A DNA stretch of 64,000 bases. It comes from Mactromeris polynyma (Eukaryota > Mollusca > Bivalvia > Venerida > Mactridae). Every line of letters begins with the position of its first letter. Positions within the stretch are counted from its first letter, which is position 1. Below, piece after piece: positions 1-12,375 of this stretch. The DNA is taken from positions 3,596,001-3,660,000 of the forward strand of contig JASFXZ010000012.1 in the NCBI GenBank assembly GCA_032209605.1, read 5' to 3'. The translations under genes were made by a program, and so were the position numbers. Under the pieces are notes generated by a model that was given only the letters and a program-made list of their open reading frames with translations, searched no databases and had not been told where the DNA came from.

Positions 1-178
1 AAGGCGATATGGGATCCGTTTGCCAAACTTTATTGTATTGAAAACTTGTTGTAAGTTGTATTGATTAATTTCCTGATATTTAATGCCTTTTCGAATGAAT
101 TCCTTTCAAATTGCCAATGATTTAGAAGTCATCTATTACATTGTGTCACTGTGCATACATAACATACTGACATTCTGC

Positions 179-1613
179 TTGGTGGAATAACCCCGGTGAT
201 GAGCGTTGTATGACGAGTGAGTGGTACACGATTGGTGGAATAACCCCGGTGATGAGCGTTGTATGACGAGTGAGTGGTACACGATTGGTGGAATAACCCC
301 GGTGATGAGCGTTGTATGACGAGTGAGTGGTACACGATTGGTGGAATAACCCCGGTGATGAGCGCTGTATGACGAGTGAGAGGTACACGATTGGTGGAAT
401 AACCCCGGTGATGAGTGCTGTATGACGAGTGAGTGGTACACGATTGGTGGAATAACCCCGGTGATGAGCGCTGTATGACGAGTGAGTGGTACACGATTGG
501 TTGAATAACCCCGGTGATGAGTGCTGTATGACGAGTGAGTGGTACACGATTGGTGGAATAACCCCGGTGATGAGCGCTGTATGACGAGTGAGTGGTACAC
601 GATTGGTTGAAAAACCCCGGTGATGAGTGCTGTATGACGAGTGAGAGGTACACGATTGGTTGAATAACCCCGGTGATGAGTGCTGTATGACGAGTGAGAG
701 GTACACGATTGGTGGAATAATCCCGGTGATGAGTGCTGTATGACGAGTGAGTGGTACACGATTGGTGGAATAACCCCGGTGATGAGCGCTGTATGACGAG
801 TGAGTGGTACACGATTGATGGAATAACCCCAGTGATGAGTGCTGTATTACGAGTGAGTGGTACACGATTGGTGGAATAATCCCGGTGATGAGCGCTGTAT
901 GACGAGTGAGTGGTACACGATTGGTGGAATAACCCCAGTGATGAGCGCTGTATGACGAGTGAGTGGTACACGATTGGTGGAATAACCCCGGTGATGAGCG
1001 CTGTATGACGAGTGAGTGGTACACGATTGGTGGAATAACCCCGGTGATGAGCGCTGTATGACGAGTGAGTGGTACACGATTGGTGGAATAATCCCGGTGA
1101 TGAGCGCTGTATGACGAGTGAGTGGTACACGATTGGTGGAATAACCCCGGTGATGAGCGCTGTATGACGAGTGAGTGGTACACGATTGGTGGAATAACCC
1201 CGGTGATGAGCGCTGTATGACGAGTGAGTGGTACACGATTGGTGGAATAACCCCGGTGATGAGCGCTGTATGACGAGTGAGTGGTACACGATTGGTGGAA
1301 TAACCCCGGTGATGAGCGCTGTATGACGAGTGAGAGGTACACGATTGGTGGAATAATCCCGGTGATGAGCGCTGTATGACGAGTGAGTGGTACACGATTG
1401 GTGGAATAACCCCGGTGATGAGCGCTGTATGACGAGTGAGAGGTACACCATTGGTGGAATAACCCCGGTGATGAGCGCCGTATGACGAGTGAGTGGTACA
1501 CGATTGGTGGAATAATCCCGGTGATGAGCGCTGTATGATGAATGAGTGGTACACGATTGGTGGAATAACCCCGGTGATGAGCGCCGTATGATGAATGAGT
1601 GGTACACAATTGA
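179..1613. repeat. 53-bp minisatellite array, about 27 copies
   Basis: A 53-bp unit containing GGTGGAATAACCCCGG and TGACGAGTGAGTGGTACACG repeats head to tail with only scattered substitutions (GCGTT/GCGCT, GAGAGG/GAGTGG). 53 is not a multiple of three, and the unit has no stop in any minus-strand frame, so three overlapping minus-strand frames of up to 505 codons arise with a 53-residue period. These are repeat artefacts: no composition or domain suggests protein. Outer copies near 1535-1610 share a divergent GATGAATGAGTGG variant. Confidence 0.97.
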
Positions 1614-2219
1614 TGCGCCTGGTATGTCCATCAAATTTTCGTACAAATTATGACTTTCTGAAGTCTCAGTTGAAGATTCGATTGAATGTTTGTATTTATC
1701 GTTAAAATGGGAATGTTTCCATGCGTGGTAAAATTCCCATGTGTTGATATTTGTTACTCGATATTTACTGCAAAGACAATCACGATAAATACCAAATCCC
1801 TACAAAATATAGTACTTACCAACGCTGTTGTTTCACGATCGAGAGAATCAGTAACTCGGGAGTAAGGAATTCAATTAAACCAACTAATTTAAAAACAAAT
1901 CATGCATTTAAATCGATACAACGAGTTCTATCAAGGGTACTATATTGAAGGAGTAATGACCATGAAAAATTGTAAAACAAGAGATGCCACATACGCAAAG
2001 CCGTCTCAGATTCCTAGGGTAATCAAAACATTGAAAATATTACAGAGGTGATCGTCTGAGAACATTATACTAACAGACAATGACCATTACCATAAAAAGT
2101 AAACAAAACTTGTCTGTGACCAGTTGGTGACTGAGGATATTCAAACACGGACGAGCCTTCAACCAAATATATACGTAAGCACCCTACATCAACTACTAAC
2201 TATATAAACCACTAATGAC
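1614..2219. other. Spacer between arrays, no gene seen
   Basis: AT-rich unique sequence. The only open frame, 65 codons at 1751-1948 on the plus strand, has no recognisable similarity or supporting signal. Confidence 0.6.
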
Positions 2220-4672
2220 ACTGTTTGCCCTCTTCCCCTCACATTCTACTCATCACACTGTTTGCCCTCTTCCCCTCACTTTCTTCTCATCACACTGTTT
2301 GCCCTCTTCCCCTCACTTTCTACTCATCACACTGTTTGCCCCCTTTCCCTCACTTTCTACTCATCACACTGATTGCCCTCTTCCCCTCACTTTCTACTCA
2401 TCACACTGTTTGCCCTCTTCCCCTTACTTTCTACTCATCACACTGTTTGCCCTCTTCCCCTCATTTTCCACTCATCACACTGTTTGTCCTCTTCCCCTCA
2501 CTTTCAACACATCACACTGCTTGCTTCTTTCCCCTTACTTTCCACTCATCACACTGTTTGCCCTCTTCCCCTCACTTTTCATTCATCACACTGTTCTCCT
2601 CTTCCCCTCACTTTCCATTCATCACACTGTTCTCCTCTTCTCCTCACTTTCCACTCATCACACTGCTTGCTTCTTCCCCTCACTTTTCACTCATCACACT
2701 GTTCGCCATCTTCCCCAAAATTTCCACTCATCACACTGTTTGCCTCTTCCCCTCAATTTCCACTCATCACACTGTTTGCCTCTTCCCCTCACTTTCCACT
2801 CATCACACTGTTTGCCTCTTCCCCTCACTTTCCACTCATCACACTGTTTGTCCTCTTCCCCTCACTTTCCACTCATCACACTGTTTGCCTCTTCCCCACA
2901 CTTTCCATTCATCACACTGTTTGCCTCTTCCCCTCACTTTCCACTCATCACACTGTTTGCCTCTTCCCCTCACTTTCCACTCATCACACTGTTTGCCTCT
3001 TCCCTCACTTTCCACTCATCACACTGTTTGTCCTCTTCCCCTCACTTTCCACTCATCACACTGTTTGCCTCTTCCCCACACTTTCCATTCATCACACTGT
3101 TTGCCTCTTCCCCTCACTTTCCACTCATCACACTGTTTGCCTCTTCCCCTCACTTTCCACTCATCACACTGTTTGCCTCTTCCCCTCAATTTCCACTCAT
3201 CACACTGTTTGCCTCTTCCCCTCACTTTCCATTCATCACACTGTTCTCCTCTTCTCCTCACTTTCCACTCATCACACTGCTTGCTTCTTCCCCTCACTTT
3301 TCACTCATCACACTGTTCGCCATCTTCCCCAAAATTTCCACTCATCACACTGTTTGCCTCTTCCCCTCAATTTCCACTCATCACACTGTTTGCCTCTTCC
3401 CCTCACTTTCCACTCATCACACTGTTTGCCTCTTCCCCTCACTTTCCACTCATCACACTGTTTGTCCTCTTCCCCTCACTTTCCACTCATCACACTGTTT
3501 GCCTCTTCCCCACACTTTCCATTCATCACACTGTTTGCCTCTTCCCCTCACTTTCCACTCATCACACTGTTTGCCTCTTCCCCTCACTTTCCACTCATCA
3601 CACTGTTTGCCTCTTGCCCTCACTTTCCATTCATCACACTGTTTGCCCTCTTCCCCTCACTCCACTCATCACACTGTTTTTCCTCTTCCCATCACTTTCC
3701 AATCATACCACTGTTTGCCCTCTTCTCCTCACTTTCAACTCATCACACTGTTTGTCCTCTTCCCCTCACTTTCCACTCATCACACTGTTTGTCCTCTTCC
3801 CCTAACTTTCCTCTCATACCACTGGTTGCCCTCTCCCCCTCTATTTCCACTCATCACAGTTTGCCCTATTCCCCTAATTTTCCATTAATCACACTGTTTG
3901 TCCTCTTCCCCTCACTTTCCTCTCATACCATTGGTTGCCCTCTTCCGCTCACTTTCCACTCATCACACTGTTTGTCCTCTTCTCCTCACTTTCCACTCAT
4001 CACAGTTTGCCCTCTTCCCCTCACTTTCCTCTCATACCACTGTTTGCCCTCTTCCCCTCACTTTCCTCTCATACCATTGTTTGCCCTCTTCCCCTCTATT
4101 TTCACTCATCACAATGTTTACCCTCTTCCCCTCACTTTCCATTCATCACAGTTTGCCCTCTTCCCCTCACTTTCCTCTCATACCACTGTTTGCCATCTTC
4201 CCCTCACTTTCCTCTCATACCACTGTTTGCCCTCTTCCCCTCACGTTCCACTCATCACACTGTTTGCCCTCTTCCCCTCACTTTCCATTCATCACAGTTT
4301 GTCCTCTTCCCCTCACTTTGCTCTCATGCCATTGTTTGCCCTCTTCCCCTCACTTTCCACTCATCACACTGTTTGCCCTCTTCCCCTCACTTTCCACTCA
4401 TCACAGTTTGCCCTCTTCCCCTCACTTTCCTCTCATACCACTGTATGCCCTCTTCCCCTCACTTTCCTCTCATATTATTGCTTGCCCTCTTCCCCTCTAT
4501 TTCCACTCATCACAATGTTTGCCCTCTTCCCCTCACTTTCCACTCATCACAGTTTGCCCTCTTCCCCTCACTTTCCTCTCATACCACTGTTTGCCATCTT
4601 CACTTCACTTTCCATTCATCACGCTGTTTCCTCTCTTCCCCTCACTTTCCACTCATCACGCTGTTTCCCCAC
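2220..4672. repeat. 36/37-bp pyrimidine-rich minisatellite with higher-order duplications
   Basis: The unit carries CTCATCACACTGTTTGCC followed by a CTTCCCCTCACTTTCC segment, about 66 copies. The plus strand is strongly C/T-rich, so stops are rare and frames of up to 776 codons appear. Variant copies recur at fixed offsets: the GTTCTCCTCTTCTCC and GTTCGCCATC variants recur 614 bp apart (2629/3243 and 2701/3315), and a CCACACTTTCC variant occurs at about 2894, 3074 and 3508. Blocks of units have therefore been duplicated. From about 3700 the array becomes more heterogeneous. Confidence 0.96.
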
Positions 4673-5139
4673 TACCCTTCAGAAGGGTCTTGCCACAACT
4701 TAAACTGATATTTTTGCTTGTTTTGTTTCCTGATTGGGAAGTGTGGTTTCTAATTCGGGAAATTTGTGATTTTTACATTTTTTTCTTAGATTTAGACAAA
4801 AAGAAGACAATTAAAAAAACAGAACGGTGAAAAGTTGCATATGCTTTTGATAACCAATGACAAAATCATATCAGCACAACAACAAAGTTTTCCTTCAGAC
4901 GGTTTTCTAAAACCGTAAAAATGACGTTTTGTTTTCCGAACGGGAAGTAAAAATCTAAATATAAGACCACACGTCCTGACCGGGAAGCAGGATATCGGAA
5001 ATGACAAACAATAAACATGCGTTTTGTAATCGCTTCATACTCGTCAATTCCTCACACTTCTGAACTTAGTTGACAACTGCCAGATTTAAAATTTCACGAA
5101 TGATTTATGCATTCTTTTTCGGTACAAAATGAAGAACCA
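4673..5139. other. Spacer between arrays, no gene seen
   Basis: Unique AT-rich sequence. The 71-codon minus frame at 4792-5007 has no recognisable content. Confidence 0.5.
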
Positions 5140-7675
5140 GCGCAACAGTGTCCTATTTATAAACTGTACATGGCTTGAGATAAACACGCAGCAGTGTCCC
5201 ATTTATATACTGTACATGGCTTGAGATAAACACGCAGCAGTGTCCCATTAATATACTGTACATGGCTTGAGATAAACACGCAGCAGTGTCCCATTTATAT
5301 ACTGTACATGGCTTGAGATAAACACGCAGCAGTGTCCCATTTATATACTGTACATGACTTGAGATAAACACGCAGCAGTGTCCCATTTATATACTGTACA
5401 TGACTTCAGATAAATACGCAGCAGTGTCCCATTTATATACTGTACATGACTTCAGATAAACACGCAGCAGTGTCCCATTTATATACTGTACATGGCTTGA
5501 GATAAACACGCAGCAGTGTCCCATTTATATACTGTACATGGCTTGAGATAAACACGCAGCAGTGTCCCATTTATATACTGTACATGACTTGAGATAAACA
5601 CGCAACAGTGTCCCATTTATATACTGCACATGGCTTGAGATAAACACGCAGCAGTGTCCCATTTATATACTGCACATGGATTGAGATAAACACGCAGCAG
5701 TGTCCCATTTATATACTGCACATGGCTTGAGATAAACACGCAGCAGTGTCCCATTTATATACTGTACATGGCTTGAGATAAACACGCAGCAGTGTCCCAT
5801 TTATATACTGTACATGGCTTGAGATAAACACGCAGCAGTGTCAAATTTATATACTGTACATGGCTTGAGATAAACACGCAGCAGTGTCCCATTTATATAC
5901 TGTACATGGCTTGAGATAAACACGCAGCAGTGTCCCATTTATATACTGTACATGGCTTGAGATAAACACGCAGCAGTGTCCCATTTATATACTGTACATG
6001 GCTTGAGATAAACACGCAGCAGTGTCCCATTTATATACTGTACATGACTTGAGATAAACACGCAGCAGTGTCCCATTTATATACTGTACATGACTTGAGA
6101 TAAACACGCAGCAGTGTCCCATTTATATACTGTACATGGCTTGAGATAAACACGCAGCAGTGTCCCATTTATATACTGTACATGCCTTAAGATAAACACG
6201 CAGCAGTGTCCCATTTATATACTGTACATGGCTTGAGATAAACACGCAGCAGTGTCCCATTTATATACTGTACATGGCTTGAGATAAACACGCAGCAGTG
6301 TCCCATTTATATACTGTACATGACTTGAGATAAACACGCAACAGTGTCCCATTTATATACTGCACATGGCTTGAGATAAACACGCAGCAGTGTCCCATTT
6401 ATATACTGCACATGGATTGAGATAAACACGCAGCAGTGTCCCATTTATATACTGCACATGGCTTGAGATAAACACGCAGCAGTGTCCCATTTATATACTG
6501 TACATGGCTTGAGATAAACACGCAGCAGTGTCCCATTTATATACTGTACATGGCTTGAGATAAACACGCAGCAGTGTCAAATTTATATACTGTACATGGC
6601 TTGAGATAAACACGCAGCAGTGTCCCATTTATATACTGTACATGGCTTGAGATAAACACGCAGCAGTGTCCCATTTATATACTGTACATGGCTTGAGATA
6701 AACACGCAGCAGTGTCCCATTTATATACTGTACATGGCTTGAGATAAACACGCAGCAGTGTCCCATTTATATACTGTACATGACTTGAGATAAACACGCA
6801 GCAGTGTCCCATTTATATACTGTACATGACTTGAGATAAACACGCAGCAGTGTCCCATTTATATACTGTACATGGCTTGAGATAAACACGCAGCAGTGTC
6901 CCATTTATATACTGTACATGCCTTAAGATAAACACGCAGCAGTGTCCCATTTATATACTGTACATGGCTTGAGATAAACACGCAGCAGTGTCCCATTTAT
7001 ATACTGTACATGACTTCAGATAAACACGCAGCAGTGTCCCATTTATATACTGTACATGGCTTGAGATAAACACGCAGCAGTGTCCCATTTATATACTGTA
7101 CATGGCTTGAGATAAACACGCAGCAGTGTCCCATTTATATACTGTACATGACTTCAGATAAACACGCAGCAGTGTCCCATTTATATACTGTACATGACTT
7201 CAGATAAACACGCAGCAGTGTCCCATTTATATACTGTACATGGCTTGAGATAAACACGCAGCAGTGTCCCATTTATATACTGTACATGGCTTGAGATAAA
7301 CACGCAGCAGTGTCCCATTTATATACTGCACATGGCTTGAGATAAACACGCAGCAGTGTCCCATTTATATACTGTACATGGCTTGAGATAAACACGCAGC
7401 AGTGTCCCATTTATATACTGGACATGGCTTGAGATAAACACGCAGCAGTGTCCCATTTATATACTGTACATGGCTTGAGATAAACACGCAGCAGTGTCCC
7501 ATTTATATACTGTACATGGCTTGAGATAAACACGCAGCAGTGTCCCATTTATATACTGTACATGGCTTGAGATAAACACGCAGCAGTGTCCCATTTATAT
7601 ACTGTACATGGCTTGAGATAAACACGCAGCAGTGTCCCATTTATATACTGTACATGGCTTGAGATAAACACGCAG
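5140..7675. repeat. 46-bp minisatellite, about 55 copies, with a 16-unit higher-order repeat
   Basis: The unit includes CGCAGCAGTGTCCCATTTAT and ATACTGTACATGGCTTGAGA. Three independent variant marks (CGCAACAG at 5601/6337, GTGTCAAATT at 5841/6577, CATGCCTTAA at 6181/6917) all recur exactly 736 bp apart, which is 16 units. A 16-unit block was therefore duplicated recently as a whole. It ends abruptly at CACGCAGTTAAGC. Confidence 0.98.
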
Positions 7676-8210
7676 TTAAGCTAGCTTTACATGGAAATGG
7701 AGCACACAGTGAAACTGGAACAATGGGAAATTGTGTGAAGGAACTAAATAAGATGATTTGTTATAAATATAGCTGAATTATTTCCGCAGCTTTCCTAAGG
7801 AATGTAATAAGTAAGCAATACTTACGGTAGCACCAGTCCCGTATTATAAAGATTATTTCCTTGCAGATGCAGCAAAACAGTTTTATTCTGCTCGTTATGT
7901 ATACAAAACGAGTTTCTTAATGAAATTTACATCCATCAAGAATCAGACATGCACCAGACGCAGCTTTGTTGTACAATAATAGTATTTTGTTTGTGAGAAT
8001 ATGGATCTGGTTCCGGCCTTAAAGCTCTGTATAATCGATAAAATCAGAGCTTCGTACCTTATCAAGAAGGACCTTGACATTTTGTCAGTTTATTCTGAGA
8101 ATCATTGTTGATGGATCAAACAGACAGACAACAAATTGTTTTGGAATGATATTGTCTAAACAAAACGTTGATAAAGCATGAACCGTAAGTGTATATTGTT
8201 TACATTTCAT
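7676..8210. other. Spacer between arrays, no gene seen
   Basis: Unique sequence with no frame or element I can support. Confidence 0.5.
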
Positions 8211-9436
8211 GTGTTAGCATTGTTGGATGATTAGCATTATTCGAAGAGTTGGTTGTACGTGTCTGATTCCACGGAATAATTTAGTCAAGTGGAAGAGTAA
8301 GTTATTAGTGTAAGCATCCTTCGAAGAGTAAGTTGTGTATGGTAGCATCATAAGAAGAGTTAGTAGTGTGTGTAAGTATCCTTGGAAGAGTAAGTTGTGT
8401 GTGTTAGCATCATTAGAAGAGTTAGTAGTGTGTGTTAGCCTCCTTGTAAGGGTTAGTAGTGTGTGTTAGCATCCTTGGAAGAGTTAGTAGTGTGTGTTAG
8501 CATCATTGGAATAATAAGTAGTGTGTGTTAGTATCCTTGGAAGAGTAAGTGGTGTGTGTTATCATCCTTGGAAGAGTAAGTTGTGTTTGTTAGCATCCTT
8601 GGAAGAGTAAGTAGTGTGTGTAAGTATCCTTGGAAGAGTTAGTGGTGAGTGTTAGCACCCATGGAAGAGTAAGTTAGTAGTGTGTGTAAGTGTCATTGGA
8701 AGAGTCAGTAGTGTGTGTTAGCATCCTTGGAAGAGTTAGTAGTGTGTGTTAGCATCCTTGGAAGAGTCAGTAGTGTGTGTCAGCATCCTTGGAAGAGTTA
8801 GTAGTGTGTGTTAGCATCCTTGGAAGAGTTAGTAGTGTGTGTTAGCATCCTTGGAATAGTTAGTAGTGTTTGTTAGCATCCTTGGAAGAGTCAGTAGTGT
8901 GTGTTATAGCATCCTTGAAAGAGTTAGTAGTGTGTGTAAGTATCATTGGAAGAGTCAGTAGTGTGTGTTAGCATCCTTGGAAGAGTTAGTGGTGAGTGTT
9001 AGCATCCTTGGAAGAGTTAGTAGTGTGTGTTAGCATCCTTGGAAGAGTCAGTAGTGTGTGTTAGCATCCTTGGAAGAGTTAGTAGTGTGTGTTAGCATCC
9101 TTGGAAGAGTTAGTATTGTGTGTTAGCATCCTTGGAAGAGTTAGTAGTGTGTGTAAGTATCATTGGAAGAGTCAGTAGTGTGTGTTAGTATCCTTGGAAG
9201 AGTTAGTGGTGTGTGTTAGTATCCTTGGAAGAGTTAGTGGTGAGTGTTAGTATCCTTGGAAGAGTTAGTGGTGAGTGTTAGTATCCTTGGAAGAGTTAGT
9301 GGTGAGTGTTAGTATCCTTGGAAGAGTTAGTGGTGAGTGTTAGCATCCTTGAAAGAGTTAGTAGTGTGTGTAAGTATCATTGGAAGAGTCAGTAGTGTGT
9401 GTTAGCATCCTTGGAAGGGTTAGTTGTGTGTGTTTG
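8211..9436. repeat. 31-bp minisatellite, about 38 copies
   Basis: The unit contains GTTAGCATCCTTGGAAGAGT followed by TAGTAGTGTGT. Copies at the left edge (8211-8400) are divergent and the centre is homogeneous. Successive GCATCC motifs at 8721 and 8752 fix the period at 31 bp. Confidence 0.95.
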
Positions 9437-10392
9437 AATCCTTGGAAAAAAGTCTTCTCGAAAAATTGAAAGATTGTAACCGAAATCAAACTGGACCTGT
9501 ATATTAGTACTCTATACTCCAATATGAATTAAAGAAATCCATTCTTTCAAGAGTTATTGATCAGAAACATTTGTTTTTCGCACGGACAGGGGTAACATTA
9601 TACCCTTTGCAATTCGTCGAATGGTGGAGACATTATACATATAGCATATGGGAATACTTTGCAATCATAAACAGAACTGCTAGACAGAATACGTAGATGA
9701 ATTCCTGGTTTTCTGGTGCAGTTTCTTTAATATGTTCTTGAAATAAATGTAAATATCATTTCTGTGGTAACGTGTTCTGCGGAACTATTTCCCTCGGCGT
9801 AAGATAATCATATTTATATTCAAGTAGTTAATATGTCACACTATTAATTACGTCACAATTTAGGGATGTAACTTGGTATTTTTTAAAGCAAATGTATTTT
9901 CCCTTACTTTACACAAGAAATGACAAGATAAAAAGAATAATAGGCAGGTGACGCGGAAGGCTCACCCAATAAATGCCTGATAAACTTTCTCCGTCTGCCT
10001 CACCAACCTATCATATTACATTCTCTTAGTATTTATAAGTTCAGTGCGATAATGTGCAGTATGACAAACAAACTAAAACTAATGTATGGATCAGACGAGA
10101 TTAAAACAGATATAATCCATTTGTGTTACATTGCATTTATTTTGAATACAATATGGCAATACATTTTATTTGTTTTGAATAACTATGAAAAAAAAGATGA
10201 ATAATTAGAGGGATATTTGAGGGTAACCTATGTCTTGTATAACTCAAATTCGCTATTTCTTTCATTATCGGGTTTACCTAAATATCGATTATAGGGGTGT
10301 TGTGTATACAACCTATTTACAAAGCGTTAAAATGATATCACAATCGAATAAATTCAAAATATAATAAGTTATACCAGATGTACGAGTAGAAA
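9437..10392. other. Non-coding AT-rich stretch
   Basis: No open frame above 60 codons and no repeat or RNA signal that I can support. Confidence 0.5.
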
Positions 10393-10455
10393 TGCGGCAT
10401 GGTGCAGTGGTAACGAGAGCGTCTTACGCCCGTGAGGTACGAGGTTCGAGTCAAA
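10393..10455 (+). repeat. tRNA-like sequence (Pol III A and B boxes), probably a SINE head
   Basis: TGGTGCAGTGG at 10400-10410 fits the A-box consensus and GGTTCGAGTC at 10443-10452 fits the B box, with near-tRNA spacing. The D stem pairs at three of four positions. The T stem does not pair and there is no 3' acceptor match, so a working tRNA is unlikely. It lies about 210 bp upstream of the transposase pseudogene. Confidence 0.5.
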
Positions 10456-10666
10456 TATAAGGTAACATTTTTTTTAATCATTAATTAAAAGTAAAAAGAT
10501 AGGAATGTTTAGCGACAGTTCCTCGTGATTTACGTGCACATTCCTGATTGCATTAAATTCTTCTAACATAACTTGCTAGCTATATATATATATACTTTTT
10601 AGTATTCGTTTTTGAAACAATTTATAAGCTTCAGCATTACTTTTTCAAGTTTAATTCTAAGTCGAC

Positions 10667-12120
10667 ATGGATAAGAAATGCATGCAAGTAGTACAAAATA
10701 TCATAAAGGTTTGTAAAATGGAAATATGCTTTTGAGTTCATTTTCATAAACTGTTGTTTAATTTAACGAAATGACATTATTCTAATTTTATTCTTTATAT
10801 TTCAGGTTTGCAAGGAGGAGAAGACGTCGGGGGAAGCCATCTCTGCCCGTAGACAAGGTGATGATGCGAGCTGCACACTACGCTGGCATCAGCCTACCGA
10901 CCTGCAGGAAGACAAGAGGCAGATTGACAGCTTTGATCGTGACTTCATCCGAAGGACTGTTTTTGAGATGATCGAACGCAAAGAAGAGGTTTCCCTTCGC
11001 CAAGGCCATCATACGTCGTCTGACCGAGAATATCAACTTCAAGGGGAGCCTTTCGTTTTTACGCGGAATCTTGAAGGAGTTGGGTTTCATCTGGAAAAAA
11101 TCCAGAACAAACAGGACAGTGTTGATGGAGAGAGCGGATGTCACCGTGGCTCGCCTACGTTTTCTGCGCAAGATACGGCAGTACCGCGAGGAAGGGATGT
11201 CCATCGTGTACACAGATGAAACCTACGTTCACACTACACACAGTGCCAATAAATGCTGGCAGAGCGAGGACGCCACGCTGAAGATTCCTTTTCAACGAGG
11301 GGAGCGGTTTATCGTTGTCCATGCCGGTAGTGAGAAGGGTTTTATCTCCGGAGCAGATCTGGTGTTTAAAGCAACCTGTGCCACCGGCGACTACCACAAT
11401 GAGATGAACTTTCAAAATTTTAGCAAGTGGTTGAAAGAGAAACTCATCCCTAATCTTCCACCTCGATCAGTTGTTGTCGTGGATAACGCATCCTACCACA
11501 ACGTTCAGGTGGATAAGTGTCCAACACAGGCCGACACGAAGAAGATGATTATTGACGGGATCGACTTTGATAACAACATGCTGAAGTGAGAACTCATCAA
11601 AATCTGCAAGCGGAAAAGACCAGAGCCAAGATACGAATTGGACGAGACCTTACGCCAGCATGGTCACGTATGCCTGAGGCTCCCCCAGTACCACGCTGAG
11701 TTGAATGCCATAGAGCTTATATGGGCACAGGTGAGTTATCTGCTTGCTAGTAATATCATACAACATATATATTGTGTCATCATCGGGTTTTGCCTATGTA
11801 TGCGTACATTTATGCAGCTAACACACAAGTTAATGTTCTGTTTTATTTTTAATTTCAGGTAAAAGGCAAAGTTGCTCAATCCAACTTAACCTTTAAGAGA
11901 GCAGCTGACCCGAGACACCATACAAGCGGTGAAGCCAGAGGACTGGGCGAATTGCTGCCGGCATGTTGAGGACTTGGAGAAGCAGTTCTGGCGTAGTAAT
12001 CTGACGGTTGAACGTGCTGTCGACAGCTTCATCGTGTACGTCAGCGACGAGGAGGGTACGGAGACGGCCAGTGAGGCCGAGGATTATACGGACACGAACA
12101 CAGCTTTCGAAATGGATTGA
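10667..12120 (+). pseudogene. IS630/Tc1-mariner-superfamily DDE transposase, decayed
   Basis: Remains of a transposase that would cut and join transposon ends. A first exon (ATG at 10667-10708) joins through a GT..AG intron (10709-10805) in phase zero to the main exon, and a second intron (11731-11858) precedes the C-terminal part. The catalytic signature is clear: TDETYVH near 11213 (first Asp), VVVVDNASYHN near 11473 (second Asp) and ELNAIELIWAQV near 11698 (Glu). The gene is broken. An in-frame TGA at 11587-11589 probably arose from CGA. Frame changes lie near 10830, 10920 and 10985, and one more base is out of register near 11895-11905. The C-terminus ends in an acidic tail. The short peptide after the second intron supports real former splicing. 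Family identification is by motif only. A domesticated relative elsewhere in the genome is possible, but this copy is not functional. Confidence 0.85.
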
Positions 12121-12300
12121 ATTATTATCGTTTTGTTGTACATATTATCAAAAAGAAAAGAACATGATTAGAGATATAAAAAACTACACACAAAAACAAA
12201 TAATTTTGTTTTTTAAATGTCAAAAAATGCAACAAACATAGTATCCACCTTGTTATATTGGTGAATATATTGAGAGGTTTCATGTTAAAAAATAAAAAAT

Positions 12301-12375
12301 AAGGTCTTCCATGGGGAATCGAACTATGATTTTTAGTTCTGAAAGCACTCCTTCTTACCATTAAGCCATGTCCGA
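12301..12375 (-). repeat. tRNA-like sequence on the minus strand
   Basis: The reverse complement holds TGGCTTAATGG (A box) and AGTTCGATTCC (B box, plus-strand 12315-12325), with the same spacing as the copy at 10.4 kb. Stems pair only partly, so a true tRNA gene is doubtful. It faces the 10.4-kb sequence across the transposase pseudogene. Confidence 0.5.

Noticed and set aside
129..4703. Very long open frames (207-776 codons) in the 53-bp and 36-bp arrays
   Set aside because: They have the array period, run in several frames at once, and lack splice or promoter support; repeat artefacts.
5140..7675. Regular direct repeats that could suggest a CRISPR array
   Set aside because: Units are contiguous with no unique spacers, and the window is eukaryotic.
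10393..10455. A functional tRNA gene
   Set aside because: A and B boxes fit, but the T stem does not pair and there is no acceptor stem; the same holds for 12301-12375.
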